Part shown: in pieces, positions 22,251 to 34,283 of the stretch
Layout of the letters: every line of letters begins with the position of its first letter
How positions within the stretch are numbered: the first letter of the stretch is position 1
Source of the DNA: Rana temporaria
Lineage: Eukaryota > Chordata > Amphibia > Anura > Ranidae
Direction of reading: 5' to 3'
DNA: 64,000 nt
Assembly: GCF_905171775.1 (NCBI RefSeq)
Contig: NC_053494.1
Coordinates: 130,922,210 to 130,986,209 of the forward strand
Notes under the pieces: model-generated
The model's input: the letters and a program-made list of their open reading frames with translations, nothing else
Database searches by the model: none
What the model was told of the DNA's origin: nothing
Made by a program: the position numbers and the translations under genes

Positions 22251-22279
22251 AGTTGCGGCCATCTACGTGAATCTGGCTA

Positions 22280-23497
22280 TTTATGTTCCTTTAAGAGTTT
22301 GCACATCTATCTGCCAAAGCACAACAGTCAGTCCCAAGTAGCAAGATGTTAGAAAATAAGCCAGCATTAATATAGGACTTGTATGACAGCAATATGTGTA
22401 GCAGATCTAACACAATGTCTACTTTTCCGTTTTGTAGAGATCCTGTAGGAAGATCTCTTTAGGGTGTCCTGGCAATGGCAATCTGGATTTGCTTCGTTAT
22501 GGCAGGCATCCAGCATGGCATCGGTTGCAGGAGTGGGATGGTTTCCAGGCCGGGATTGATGGTACCTGTAGTTCCTTGCAGTCCAAGGATTGATGGTTCC
22601 CAGTTAAGGAAGGGCAGTAGCTGTGGACACTGCAGCCAAGCCGGCTACGGCCGACAATAATAGAACACTGTTTCTATGAACAGTGAATGCCTTTATAGGC
22701 AAGGGAGAGGTGCAGTGTATAAGCACTGATACGAAGCAGGTGTATGGAGAACAGCCCTACTCCATGGCCCACTTCCGCATTCCATGGTGGAACGCACGCG
22801 GCGCTGGGCGATGACGTCATCGTGTGGTCGCCGTAATGCGTTCCAGCGTGGAACGCACTACAGAAAAGAGACGGTGCGAGGAGCGCCTGTTACACCTACT
22901 CAGTGGTTTTGCACAGAGAAGCCCAGATCCTCCTTTGCTTGGGTCCCTCGCCAGCACTCCTGGCCCCTCCCTCCTGCCAAGTGCCCTCACAACATGGGGG
23001 AACACTGAGCTGCGGTTTGACCCCACCTCCTCTCTCTTCTCATTGGCTCAGTGACTTTGATTGACAATAGCAGGAGCCAATGACACCATGCTGCTATCTC
23101 CAATTTGGAGGGAGAGTCCCAGGCAGCCAAGACTCTCCTGCAATATTGCTGGATCGAGATAGGCTCAAGTAAGTATTAGGGGGGCTGGTGCATACAGAAG
23201 TTTTTTTCAATCTTAATGCATAGAATGCATTAAGATTGAAAAAAAAACTTCTGACTTTACAACCACTTTAATTCTGACACGGTCTAGAAGCCACAATTGA
23301 CATACTGTATAGGTGTGCCTCTGGGTGACACACTATAAAATATTTCAACTGGTGTCCATTACACATACAGAGGTGGAAACTGGGAGTCAGTAACAGTTTT
23401 GAGACACAAAACACCACGCAATAGTCCAAGATGACTGAGGCTAGAAATAACATTTAACAGAATTTTGAATAAACTAGAGTTTGAGGGCCTGATTTTT
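22280..23497. other. No gene; repeats and a hairpin
   Basis: I see no convincing gene. A palindromic patch at 22770-22862 contains inverted GCATTCCA and TGGAACGCAC motifs. At 23198-23253 a near-perfect hairpin (CAGAAG, T-run, CAATCTTAATGCAT and its inverse) resembles the end of a dispersed repeat. Confidence 0.5.
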
Positions 23498-24975
23498 TAA
23501 CCACTTGCTTACTGGACCCTTAAACCCCCCTCCTGCCCAGACCAATTTTTAGCTTTCAGAGCTCTCATTTTTTGAATGACAATTGCACCGTCATACAACA
23601 CTGTACCCATATGAAGTTTTCATAATTTTTTTCCCACAAATATAGCTTTTTTTTGGTGGTATTTGATCACCGTTTTATATTTTGTTATAAAATTTTGCAA
23701 ACAGGTAATTTTTCTCCTTCCTTCATTGATGTACGCTGATGAGGCTGCACTGATGGGCACCGATAGGCTGCACTGATGGACACTGAAGGGCTGCACTGAT
23801 GAGCACCGATAAGGCGGCACTGGTGGGCACCGATGGGCTGCACTGATGGGCACCGATTAAACAGCACTGGTGGGCACTGATAGACGACATTGGTGGGCAC
23901 TGAGAGGTGGCACTGATGGGTGGCACTGAAGGGCATTAATAGGTGGCACTGGTGAGCACTGAGAAGTAGAACTAATAGGTGGCACTGATAGTTGGCACTG
24001 ATAGCTGGCAGTGATGGGCACTGATAGGTGGCAGTGATGGGCACTGATAGGTGGCAATGATGGACACTGAACAGCACTTGTAAGCAGGTGGGAGAATGGA
24101 TGGACAGCCGCACTCCAAAAAGTCTTGTTGAAAAATGACGTGCTCTCTATTGTAAAAAGGAAAAAATGCACAGCACACAACAGCATACAGTGGGATAGAC
24201 ACACTGACGCGTTTCGCATTAACAACTAATGCTTAGTCATAGTCAGCTATGACTAAGCATTAGTTGTTAATGCGAAACGCGTCAGTTGTCTATCCCACTG
24301 TATGCTGTTGTGTGCTGTGCATTTTTTCCTTTTTACAATAAAGAGCACGTCTTTTTTCAACAAGACTTTTTGGAGTGCGGCTGTCCATCCATTCTCCTAC
24401 CTGCTTAATTCTATGCATTGCCAGCACCCGTGTGATTCCTGAGTGGACATTGATTACCTGCCTGTGCTCACCTGGAGCGGCGGTCTCCCTACCGAACAGC
24501 ACTTGTAGGTGACACTAATAGGCAGCACTGATAGGTGGCACTGATGAGACACTGATTGGCACCACTGGTGGGCATTGGTAGGTGGCATTTGTGGGCATTG
24601 AGAGGTGGCACTGTTTTGCACTGGTGGGCACTGATTTGTGGCACTGTGGGCACTGGCAGGCGGTACTGGTGGGCACAGATGAGGCGGATGTGCTTCTTCG
24701 TCTTCGGGACTGATGTCCCTTGCACAAAAGTCGGTGATCGGCTTATTTTTCTCCTCACGCTCTCAGCGTGAGGAGAAAAAAATTATTACCGAGCTTTTGT
24801 TTACATCACGTAATCAGCTGTCATTGGCTGACAGCTGATCACGTGGTAAGGTGCCGATCTGTGATCACCCTAGTCTAAGTGACTCTGTGATCACACCTGC
24901 AGGGGGGGGCGCATGGAGAGCGTGCAAAGGGGAGGACGTCTATTGACGGCCTCCCGGCAAAGCAGGAGGAGTTAA
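23498..24975. mobile_element. TTAA-target element with minisatellite core
   Basis: TTAA at 23498-23501 and 24972-24975 brackets the element, which starts TTAACCACTTGCTTACTGG. It contains the TGGTGGTATTTGATCACC motif at about 23655, shared with copies at 33478, 43870, 50986 and 61791. Its centre is an irregular minisatellite of CACTGATGGGCACTGATAGG type (23735-24068 and 24508-24690), split by a snapback Penelope-like insertion. Confidence 0.7.
24069..24507 (+). mobile_element. Snapback Penelope-like insertion 2, with target duplications
   Basis: GAACAGCACTTGTA is duplicated at 24069-24082 and 24494-24507. Between them, inverted arms from 24083 and to about 24411 meet at an axis near 24241, followed by an 82-bp unique tail. 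Both arms include GCATTAGTTGTTAATGC followed by GAAACGCGTCAG, which resembles the stem II, GAAA and cleavage end of a hammerhead ribozyme (24199-24230 inverted and 24250-24284 direct). The upstream CUGANGA core is degraded. Confidence 0.7.
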
Positions 24976-25469
24976 AGTAAAGCAAGATGAAATGAGGTAA
25001 AGTGAAGGTTGGTCTCTTTTTCTAGTAGAGACTGAAGTCTTTACTTTAAGCATCCAGTCATGTGAAAAAATAAACACTTACTTTGTTATGTAATATACTT
25101 AAAGTTGAAAGGGGCAAAGAAATAAAAAATGGCACTACAATGCAGTTTGTCAGTTGCATTAATACAGTAGTGTTTGTTTTCCTTCTGTCCTTCTGTAAAA
25201 CGTCTTAGTTTTAATTAGCAATAACTCAGTTATTTTCCACTAACTGTAACAGGCCAAGCTGTCCAAAAAAAGTGGTAGTTAAAGTCACAGGAAATTCCAA
25301 TCTTTGCTGCTAAATTGTCATGGTAGCTGTCAGTCAACCAGCAGTGGCATTGACTACAGGGGGTTGGATAAAAAGGTTGACTGTTTTCCATATATATAAT
25401 TGCAAGAAACTAACAATAAATAAACAATTATTAAAATGCACAGACTTCTGTACATGTTTTCTTTGCAGA
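24976..25469. other. Upstream region of the olfactory receptor
   Basis: AT-rich sequence. A pyrimidine tract and AG (TGTTTTCTTTGCAG, ending at 25468) lie one base before the receptor ATG and form a good splice acceptor. Olfactory receptor genes commonly have a 5' noncoding exon spliced just before the coding exon. I cannot locate the promoter or upstream exon. Confidence 0.5.
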
Positions 25470-26417
25470 ATGGCTTGGAAAAATGACACAGTTATCAAAG
25501 AATTTATCCTTCTTGGCCTTTCCAGTAATCCCATTATACAAATCATACTTTTTGTGATATTCCTGATCATGTACTTGATCATTTTAGTTGCAAATTCTCT
25601 TATTGTCCTGGCTACAGTCACTGATAGCACTCTTCAAACCCCTATGTATTTTTTCCTCACTAATTTGTCTCTACTGGACATCTGCTATTCATCCTCAATA
25701 ATACCACGGATGCTGAGAGACATGATGGTGGTCAAAAAGACAATTTTGTTTGCAGATTGTGTTGCACAAATGTATATATCTCTTTCATTGGGGGAAGCAG
25801 AATGTATTCTTTTAGCTGTAATGGCTTATGACCGCTATATAGCAATCTGTTTTCCTTTACATTATACTACAATTATCCACAGAAATTTGTGTATTCAGAT
25901 AGCTGCAGGAACATGGTTTTGTGGATTTCTCTTATCTATTTCTCATGTAGCCTTAACTTGGAATGTGGATCTTTGTGGACATAATGAAATTAACCATTTT
26001 GAGTGTGAAGTACCAGAAATCTTAGCTTTAGGATGCGGGAATGTTACAGTTGTTGAATTTGTGATTTTTATTGTTGGTGTCATTATTTTAATTGTACCCA
26101 TTACTTTTATCATCATTACATATATTAAAATTATAAGAGCCATTTTTAAAATAAGCTCTTCTGCAGGACGGAGAAAGGCGTTTTCCACTTGTGGCTCTCA
26201 TATAACTGTTGTAATCTTGTTCTATGGCTCAGCTATGGCCACCTATATGAAACCTCGATCTAAGTCATCTCCCGATACAGATAAACTTTTTGCTATATTT
26301 TATACAATAGTTACACCAATGCTGAATCCATTGATTTATACACTCAGGAATAAAGAAGTTAAATCGGCTCTAAAAAAGGTTTCATGTAAGAATATATCTT
26401 TTCTTCAATTTGTTTAG
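25470..26417 (+). CDS. Olfactory receptor, intact one-exon GPCR
   Basis: This seven-helix, G-protein-coupled odorant receptor of 315 residues would act in the plasma membrane of olfactory neurons. Visible motifs: N-glycosylation site NDT at residue 5, PMYFFLTNLS at the end of helix 2, LLAVMAYDRYIAIC after helix 3 (DRY at 121-123), KAFSTCGSHI at helix 6, and PMLNPLIYTLRNKEV at helix 7 (about 282-296). Extracellular Cys residues are present (ADCVAQ, LCGHNE, FECEVPEILALGCGN). The usual GN of helix 1 is replaced by ANS. I chose the ATG at 25470 because it fits the family N-terminus and follows a splice acceptor; an upstream in-frame ATG at 25320 adds a leader that does not resemble the family. 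No stop or frameshift is visible. It is the only convincing host gene here. Confidence 0.92.
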   Translation: MAWKNDTVIKEFILLGLSSNPIIQIILFVIFLIMYLIILVANSLIVLATVTDSTLQTPMYFFLTNLSLLDICYSSSIIPRMLRDMMVVKKTILFADCVAQMYISLSLGEAECILLAVMAYDRYIAICFPLHYTTIIHRNLCIQIAAGTWFCGFLLSISHVALTWNVDLCGHNEINHFECEVPEILALGCGNVTVVEFVIFIVGVIILIVPITFIIITYIKIIRAIFKISSSAGRRKAFSTCGSHITVVILFYGSAMATYMKPRSKSSPDTDKLFAIFYTIVTPMLNPLIYTLRNKEVKSALKKVSCKNISFLQFV

Positions 26418-26831
26418 AATAAAAAAAAAAACATATAGCAATCACATAACAGGAATATTACCAAGGCATTGATAAAAACTATCAACACAAGCTAAATAAA
26501 GATTCTATCAATAACTGTATCCCAAATTTTTGCAAAAACTATTCATTCAAATGGAAAACATAAAAATAAAGTATTTCATCTGATTTCAGTTAAATTTACC
26601 AGTCTATTTATTACCTAATTATATATTAAAGAAACCCTTCAGATTTAGGATTGATTCACAAAATATGGACCAAGCAAGAGGGAGGGTAACATAAAATGAT
26701 GTGAATTTAATTCTCCATCACTGCTCTCAGTATACATACTATGTAACAGTAGCACAATTTCCCCATCACTACTATCTCTGGTCATGTTTATAAATATACA
26801 TTTATATACTGTATAATATTAAATATAAATA
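26418..26831. other. Downstream region of the receptor
   Basis: AT-rich sequence with several AATAAA-type signals (near 26419, 26493 and 26565) that could serve polyadenylation of the receptor mRNA. No coding sequence is seen. Confidence 0.4.
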
Positions 26832-26836
26832 AATAA

Positions 26837-26912
<76 letters not shown>
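26832..26912. repeat. (AT)n microsatellite
   Basis: About 80 bases of alternating A and T, preceded by a short AAAT run. It abuts the left end of the large Tc1-like element. Confidence 0.95.
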
Positions 26913-26914
<2 letters not shown>

Positions 26915-27023
26915 TTGCAAGAAAAAAATGTGAACCCTTTTGGAATGATATGTATTTCTGCACAAACTAGTCATAAAATGTGATCTGATCTTCATCCAAG
27001 TCACAACAATAGACAATCACAAT

Positions 27024-27756
27024 GGCCCGGAATTAGAGAGCAATTGCACCTGCGTAACCATAGTTACGCAGCGCAATTGCTGACTTGCTCCGGCGTTACG
27101 AATGCTCCTGATTCAAGAACATCGTAACGCCGACTGCAGCCTAAAATCTGCGTGGCATAAGGCTCTTATGCCACGCAGATTTTAGGCTGCATTCTTGCGA
27201 TGACTGCTAGGGGGCGCTCCCATTGTGCTCAGTGTATAGTATGCAAATTGCATACTAACACCGATTCACAATGTTGCGCGGGCCCTGCGTACGCAAGTTA
27301 CGGAGTTTCCGTACGGCGTCTTTAGCGTAAGGCTGCCCCTTCTAATAGTAGGGGCAGCCAATGCTAAAGTATACCCGCCGTTCCCGCGTCGTGAAATTTG
27401 AATTTCACGTCGTTTTGCGTAAGTGATTCGTGAATGGCGCTGGACGCCATTCACGTTCACTTTGAAGCAAACTTTGCGACGTCATTTGTCGCAATGCACG
27501 TCGGGAAAGTTTCCCGACGGCGCATGCGCTTTACGATCGGCGCGGGAACGCGCCTAATTTAAATGATTCCCGCCCCCTGCGGGATCATTTAAATTGCGTG
27601 CGCTTACACCGGGCAATTTTGACGGCGCGCCCTCGCAATTAACGGAGCTACTGCTCCATGAATCGAGGGCAGCGGCGCAAATTTGCAGGGGCGCAGGGCA
27701 AAATCGTTGCCCTGTGCCTCCGTAATTTATGTGCAAATCTTACTGAATCTGGGCCC
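27024..27756. mobile_element. MITE with GGCCC...GAATCTGGGCCC ends
   Basis: It interrupts the left inverted repeat of Tc1-like element 1. The left end GGCCCGGAATTA and right end CTGAATCTGGGCCC are imperfect inverses. The interior contains inverted pieces such as CTGCGTGGCATAAGG and its complement and is CpG-rich, like the MITE at 19034. Confidence 0.65.
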
Positions 27757-28669
27757 GTCTGCTTAAACTAATAACACACAAAGAATGAAATGTTACCATG
27801 TTTTTATTGAACACACCATGTAAACATTCACAGTGCAGGTGAAAAAAGTATGTGAACCCCTAGACTAATGACATCTCCAAGAGCTAATTGGAGTGAGGTG
27901 TAAGCCAACTGGAGTCCAATCAATGAGATGAGATTGGAGGTGTTGGTTACAGCTGCCCTATAAAAAACACACACCAGTTCTGGGTTTGTTTTTCACAAGA
28001 AGCATTGCCTGATATGAATAAAGCCTTGCACAAAAAAGCTCTCAGAAGACCTACGATTAAGAATTGTTGACTTGCATAAAGCTGGAAAGGGTTATAAAAG
28101 TATCTCCAAAAGCCTTGCTGTTCATCAGTCCACGGTAAGACAAATTTTCTATAAATGGAAAAAGTTCAGCACTGCTGCTACTCTCCCTAGGAATGGCCGT
28201 CCTGTAACAATGACTTCAAGAGCACAGCACAGACTGCTCAATGAGGTGAAGTAGAATCCTAGAGTGTCTGCTAAAGACTTACAAAAGTCTCTGGCATATG
28301 CTAACATCCCTGTTAGCGAATCTACGATACATAAAACACTAAACAATAATTGATTTCATAGGAGGATACAACAGAGGAAGCCACTGCTGTCCAAAAACAT
28401 TGCTGCACGTTTACAGTTTGCACAAGAGCACCTGGATGTTCCACAGCAGTACTGGCAAAATATTCTGTGGACAGATGAAACCAAAGTTGAGTTCTTTGGA
28501 AGAAACACACAACATTATGGGGCTGATTTACTATTATCAGTGCGCTGCGCCGGTTCATGGCTTAATTAGTGCACCGGATGAATCCTTAATTAGGCGCATG
28601 AACCAGCGTAGCAGCGGGCGCAATGCAATTAATATGTAAAGCCGCCGCCGAACTCTCTTTAGAAGTCTA

Positions 28670-29020
28670 TGGGAGAAATCAAAAGTGTTAATTTTAAAGG
28701 TTAAAATGCTAGTTTTTGTCCTAAAAAGTGTTTGGGGACCTGCCCCAGGGGACATGTATCAATGCTTTTTTTTTTTTTAACGGCTGTTTTTTCGGAAGCA
28801 GTGAATTTAATAATGCTTAAAGTGCAACAAAAAAGGTGAAATATTACTTTAAATTTCGTACCTAGGGGTGGTGTAAAGTCAGCATGTGAAAAAGCGCATT
28901 TTCCTGTGGTTAGAACTGTCCCTGCACAAAATGACATTCTGAAGGAAAAAAGGTAATTTAAAAATTACTCGCGGCAATAATGAATTGTTGGCTTCCGGCA
29001 ATTCTGAGAGAATTCATAAA
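28670..29020. repeat. Dispersed repeat shared with 61475-61790
   Basis: Stretches such as AAAAGTGTTTGGGGACC and CCAGGGGACATGTATCAATG recur in the same order at 61475-61790, and the last part (AATAATGAATTGTTGGCTTC) corresponds to 63380-63405. This is the same repeat family at two places in the window; the class is probably hAT-related. Confidence 0.7.
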
Positions 29021-29033
29021 AAAAAAAAAAAAG

Positions 29034-30881
29034 GGTGGGTTCCCCCCAAATTTAATTACAAGACCCTTCAGGTCTGGTATGGATATTAAGGGGAACCCCA
29101 CCCCAAATTTAAAAAAAAATGGTGTGGAGTTCCCCCAAAAATCCACACCAGACCCATTTCCGAGCACGTTAACCTGACCGGCCGCAGAAAAGAGGGGGGA
29201 CAGAGTGCGGCCCCCCCTCTCCTGAACCGTACCAGGCCACATGCCCTCAACATGGGGAGGATGTCCCCATGTTGATGGGGACAAGGGCCTCATCCCCACA
29301 ACCCTTGCCCGGTGGTTGTGGGGGTCTGCGGGCAGGGGGCTTATCGAAATCTGGAAGACCCCTTTGACAAAGGGGACCCCCAGATCCCGGCCCCCCTGTG
29401 TGAAATGGTAATAGGGTACATTGTACCTCTACCATTTCACCCCAAAAAAGTGTCCAAAATGTAAAAAATCACAATAGCCGGTTTTTGACAATTCCTTTAT
29501 TAATATGTTCTTTCCGCGCTTCTTCTTCTTCTTCCATCTTCCTCTTTTCTGCTTTCATTTGGGTTTCTTCCTCCATCTTCTTCTTCCTCTGCTTCTTTCT
29601 TGGGTCTTCTCGTCCGCATCTTGACCGGCGTCTTTTTCCATCTTCTTCTCCTTCCGTCGGCCTTCTCGTCCGCATCTTGACCGGCTTCTTCTTCCATCTT
29701 CTTCTCCTTCCGTCGGCCTTCTCGTCCGCATTTTGACCGGCGTCTTCTTCCATCTTCTTCTCCTTCTGTCGGCCTTCTCATCCGCATCTTGACCAGCGTC
29801 TTCTTCCATCTTCTTCTCCTTCCATCGGCCTTCTCATCCGCATCTTGCTTCTTCTTCCCCGGACGCTGCGCTTGAAATTGAAGTTCCCGCTGTGTGACGC
29901 TCCTGTGACCCCCCCTCTCTGACACCACGGGTAAAGTCATAAGAAAGTCCCTGTGTGGTACATGTGCGTCAGAGGGGGGCAGGGTCACAGAGCATCACAC
30001 GGCAGGACTTCAATTTCAAGCGCAGCTTCCGGGGAAGAAGAAGCCACGCAAGATGCGGACGAGCTTCCAATTGAAGTTCCCGCCGTGTGACGCTCATGTG
30101 ACCCCACCCCCTCTGACGCACATGTACCACACGGGGACTTTCTTATGACTTTACCCATGGCGTCAGAGGGGGCGGGGTCACAGGAGCGTCACACGGCGGG
30201 GACTTCAATTTCAAGCGCAGCGTCTAGGGAAGAAGAAGCAAGATGCGGATGAGAAGGCCGACGGAAGGAGAAGAAGATGGAAGAAGACGCCGGTCAAGAT
30301 GCGGACGAGAAGACCCAAGAAAGAAGCAGAGGAAGAAGAAGATGGAGGAAGAAACCCGAATGAAAGCAGAAAAGAAGAAGATGGAAGAAGAAGATGCGCT
30401 GAAAGAAGATATTAATAAAGGAATTGTCAAAAACCGGCTATTGTCTTTTTTTACATTTTGGACACTTTTTTTGGGTGAAATGGTAGAGGTACAATGTACC
30501 CCATTACCATTTCACACAGGGGGGGCAGGATCTGGGGGTCCCCTTTGTTAAAGGGGTCTTCCAGATTTCGATAAGCCCCCTGCCCGCAGACCCCCACAAC
30601 CACCTGCCAGGGTTGTGGGGATGAGGACCTTGTCCCCATCAACATGGGGACATCCTCCCCATGTTGAGGGCATGTGGCCTGGTACAGTTCAGGAGAGGGG
30701 GGGCCACACTCTGTCCCCCCTCTTTTCTGCAGCCGGCCAGGTTTACGTGCTCGGATAAGGGTCTGGTATGGATATTTGGGGGGAACCCCACATCATTTTT
30801 TTTTTTTGCAGCGGGGTTCCCCTTAATATCCATACCAGACCTGAAGGGCCTGGTAATTGAATTTGGGGGGACCCCCACGTT
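29034..30881. repeat. Long inverted repeat element 1
   Basis: The left arm begins GGTGGGTTCCCCCC followed by a stretch with GGTCTGGTATGGATATTAAG. The right arm ends with the inverse of that stretch and GGGGGGACCCCCACG. The arms are several hundred bases long and GC-rich near their ends, with a nested secondary palindrome at 29870-30230. It lacks a credible gene; Lys/Glu-rich frames are products of the minisatellite. Confidence 0.8.
29621..29850. repeat. 56-bp minisatellite
   Basis: About four tandem copies of a 56-base pyrimidine-rich unit containing CTTCCGTCGGCCTTCTCGTC lie in the left arm of the long inverted repeat. The right arm (30240-30340) keeps only one to two inverted copies, so the array expanded or contracted in one arm after the inverted repeat formed. 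Confidence 0.85.
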
Positions 30882-30904
30882 TTCTATTTTTTTATTTTTA
30901 ATTA

Positions 30905-31440
30905 TTGACTGTATTCTTTACTTCAAATTCATTCACTTCCTGTCACATAGCCAAACAAGGGTAAAACCTTACTAATGTCTTTTCTTGGGGATACACGGAT
31001 CAATCTAAATAGTTCCCCATTATGTAAATTGCACTCTAGCATTTTGCTGTGTACACCCCAAATTATTAGGGATCTTGGACTTTGGGGTCCATTTACTAAA
31101 GGCAAATCCACTTCGCACTACAAGTGGACAAGCAAGGAAGAAAAGAACAAAAAAAATTGGCTTCTACAGGATTGGATGTTAAAACCATCAGTGCTTCCCC
31201 TCTGATTTTCAGCAACTACGCTTGTACTGCAGAGTGGCTTTGCCTTTACTAAACCCCAAATTAAGCAGTGCAATTTGCTTAATAGGGACACTAGTTAGAT
31301 TGACCTGTGTGTCCCCAAGAAAAGACATTGGTAGGGTTTTAACCTCACTTCCTGTTCAGTTGTGTGACAGAAAGTGAAGCCAATTTTAAGAAAAGGGACA
31401 CAAAGCCCAACCCAAAAAACACAAGCAGGGGTTCTAACAC
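30905..31440. repeat. Nested small inverted-repeat MITEs
   Basis: The outer pair CACTTCCTGTCACA and its inverse partner (GTGTGACAGAAAGTG) share AATGTCTTTTCTTGGGGA. Within it, 31092-31258 has ends GGTCCATTTACTAAAGGCAAA-like and TTTGCCTTTACTAAACCCC. Each looks like a short non-autonomous element. Confidence 0.55.
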
Positions 31441-31606
31441 TCACTTGGGTTCCCTCAAACACCCACAATTAGAATAGGATTGCCTTGCGCTATATTTAAG
31501 CACAGTGCTGTAAATCAGCACTTCAAGCCTGTCCGCCAATAACCCCCCCCCCCCAACAGGCCATGTTTGCAGGTTTTCCTTCATCTTGCACATGTGCTTA
31601 AAAAGA

Positions 31607-32658
31607 CAGTCTGGACAGCAATTCTTGATAAGATAAATCCACAAAACATGTCCTGTCGGGGGTACTTGAGGACTGAAGCTGAGGCCCACTGCAGTAAAAA
31701 GGAAACAATACTTACTGCGCTGTATTTTTCCTTTCCTGATGATTAAACATGGCAGCAAACATTTCATGCATACACACCAGGAAAGGAGCTTCGAGACAAA
31801 CCACAACTGATTGGTTAGGCCAAACCTATTTCAGCTGCAGCTGTCAAAATCTGTAGCATGAAAAAGTAACAAAAAACAAACTTCAAAATTTGAAAGTAAT
31901 TTTATTGGTCAACAAAACAAGGAAAGCAAAAATAAATAAATAAAAAAACACAAACAAAAATAAAAATAAAAAATAAAAATAAACATAGGTTCATTTGAGA
32001 CAGTAAACAGCATATGGTTTATGCTTTGGAAATAACACAATAGAGCCACAGACACAGGATTGAAACATTAGTCACAACATCTTGAGAAATATTTAGCAAA
32101 ATAATGCAGCACAGACAGACATCAAAGTGAACAGTCTGGACAGCAATTCTTGATAAGATAAATCCACAAAACATGTCCTGTCGGGGGTACTTGAGGACTG
32201 AGGCTGAGGCCCACTGCAGTAAAAAGGAAACAATACTTACTGCGCTGTATTTTTCCTTTCCTGATGATTAAACATGGCAGCAAACATTTCATGCATACAC
32301 ACCAGGAAAGGAGCTTCGAGACAAACCACAACTGATTGGTTAGGCCAAACCTATTTCAGCTGCAGCTGTCAAAATCTGTAGCATGAAAAAGTAACAAAAA
32401 ACAAACTTCAAAATTTGAAAGTAATTTTATTGGTCAACAAAACAAGGAAAGCAAAAATAAATAAATAAAAAAACACAAACAAAAATAAAAATAAAAAATA
32501 AAAATAAACATAGGTTCATTTGAGACAGTAAACAGCATATGGTTTATGCTTTGGAAATAACACAATAGAGCCACAGACACAGGATTGAAACATTAGTCAC
32601 AACATCTTGAGAAATATTTAGCAAAATAATGCAGCACAGACAGACATCAAAGTGAACA
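31607..32658. repeat. 525-bp tandem duplication
   Basis: Two head-to-tail copies with a period of 525 bases (31607-32131 and 32132-32658) are nearly identical; I noticed one difference, GACTGAAGC against GACTGAGGC. The junction repeats ACAGTCTGGACAGC. The unit holds A-rich AAATAAATAAA stretches and no clear gene. Confidence 0.9.
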
Positions 32659-33477
32659 CTGTTAAAAAAAACATACATTGCCAAAAAAAACCTTGATGAA
32701 AAACATATCTGTTTTGCAAAGACATTCTTGCCTGCCAGCCCCCCACACACACTGCCCTCTTCTCAGGGCATAGGCTTGTGTGTGTTAATGATGCAATTGA
32801 AAACACATGGACAAAGTTCAGTCTCTACTTTGGGTGAACTTGTAAGTGGTTACACCTGTTAAGGATGTCCTTAAATTACTAACCCAAAAAACACGCTCTA
32901 TGAGCATGCTCAGAGTCATCCAAGTGATGTTCACACACAAAAAGCAACTTCAAAAATTCCCTGGGCATGCTCAGTTCACCAGAAAGGTAGGCAGAAACAT
33001 AAACAAAGCTGCAATCGTTGCTGAAAGCATGAGATCTCTGGTTTTTTTTTCCAATCGCATGCTTTCCAGCCTGAAGAACAGATGTGAGGTCTTATTGAAT
33101 TATTACGTAAAAAAAAAAATAATAATAATTAAAATGCCCCTGTCCCTAGTAGCTCGCACTCAGAAGCGAACACGCATGTAAGTCCCGCCCACATATGTAA
33201 ACGCCGTTCAAACCACACATGTGAGGTATTGAAGCGTGCGTTAGAGCAAGAGCAATACTTTTAGTACTAGACCTCCTCTGTAACTCTAAACTGGTAACCT
33301 GTATAAAAAAACAAGCGTCGCCTATGGAGATTTTAAAGTCCTGAAGTTTGGCGCCATTCCATGAGTGTGTGCAATATTAAAGTGTGACAAGTTAGGTATC
33401 TATTTACTCTATGTAACATCATCTTTCACATTATCACTAAAAAAATTGGCTAACTTTACTGTTTTGTTATTTTTTTA
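32659..33477. other. No gene; repeat sequence resembling 21660-21960
   Basis: From about 33120 the sequence (for example TTCAAACCACACATGTGAGG) is related to the interior of the TTAA element at 21201. Nothing here codes for a recognisable protein. Confidence 0.5.
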
Positions 33478-34280
33478 CCACTTGAGCCCCGGACCATATT
33501 GCTGGTCAATGACCGGGCCAGTTTTTGCGATTCGGCACTGCTTTGTTTTAACTGACAATTGCGCGGTAGTGTGACGTGGCTCCCAAACAAAATTGGCGTC
33601 CTTTTTTCCCCACAAATAGAGCTTTCCTTTGGTGGTATTTGATCACCTCTGCTGTTTTTATTTTTTGCGCTATAAACCAAAATAGAGCGACAATTAAAAA
33701 AATATATATATTTTTTACTTTTTGCTATAATAAATATCCCCAAAAAGATATAAAAAACATTTTTTTCCTCAGTTTAGGCCGATACGTATTCTTTTACATA
33801 TTTTTGGTTTCAAAATAAGCGTTTATTGATTGGTTTGCGCAAAAGTTATAGCGTCTACAAAATAGGGATTAGTTTTATGGCATTTTTATTAATATTTTTT
33901 TTACTAGTAATGGCGGCGATCAGCGATTTTTATCGGTACTGCGACATTATGGCGGACACATCGGACACAAACATTTTTGAGACCATTGGCATTTTTATAG
34001 CGACCAATGCTATAAAAATGCATTGCTTACTATAAAAATGCCACTGGCAGGGAAGGGGTTAACACTAGGGGCGAGGGAGGGGTTAATTATGTTCCCTGGG
34101 TGTGTTCTAACTGAAGGGGGTGGGACTGACTAGGGGAAATGACAGATCGCTGTTCATACATTGTATAAACAGACGATCAGGCATTTTTCCCCCTGACAGG
34201 ACCGGGAGCTGTGTGTTTACACACACAACTCCTGGTTCTCGCTCTGTGATGAGTGATCGTGGGTGCACGGCAATGATCGC
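33478..34280. mobile_element. Truncated TTAA-target element
   Basis: The left end reads TTTACCACTTGAGCCCCGGA, one base from the TTAACCACTTAA consensus of the copies at 43870 and 50986. It contains TTTGGTGGTATTTGATCACC and ATGGCGGCGATCAGCG. The right end is lost where the second long inverted repeat begins. Confidence 0.6.
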
Positions 34281-34283
34281 ACC

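Larger units (their letters stand above)
19034..22279. mobile_element. MITE with TAGCTAGATTCA ends, interrupted twice
   Basis: The left end TAGCTAGATTCAGGTAGA and right end TCTACGTGAATCTGGCTA are inverted repeats. The interior is rich in ACGCCG and TACGCC motifs (19060-19320 and 20809-21200). It holds a snapback Penelope-like insertion (19335-20794) and a TTAA-target element (21201-22250). A relative lies at 27024-27756. Confidence 0.65.

Noticed and set aside
25320..25469. Upstream in-frame ATG extending the olfactory receptor by 50 residues
   Set aside because: The leader does not resemble receptor N-termini, and a splice acceptor lies directly before the ATG at 25470.
29469..29988. Lys/Glu/Arg-rich frames on minus
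   Set aside because: They follow the 56-bp minisatellite and the inverted repeat, with no start context or family match.
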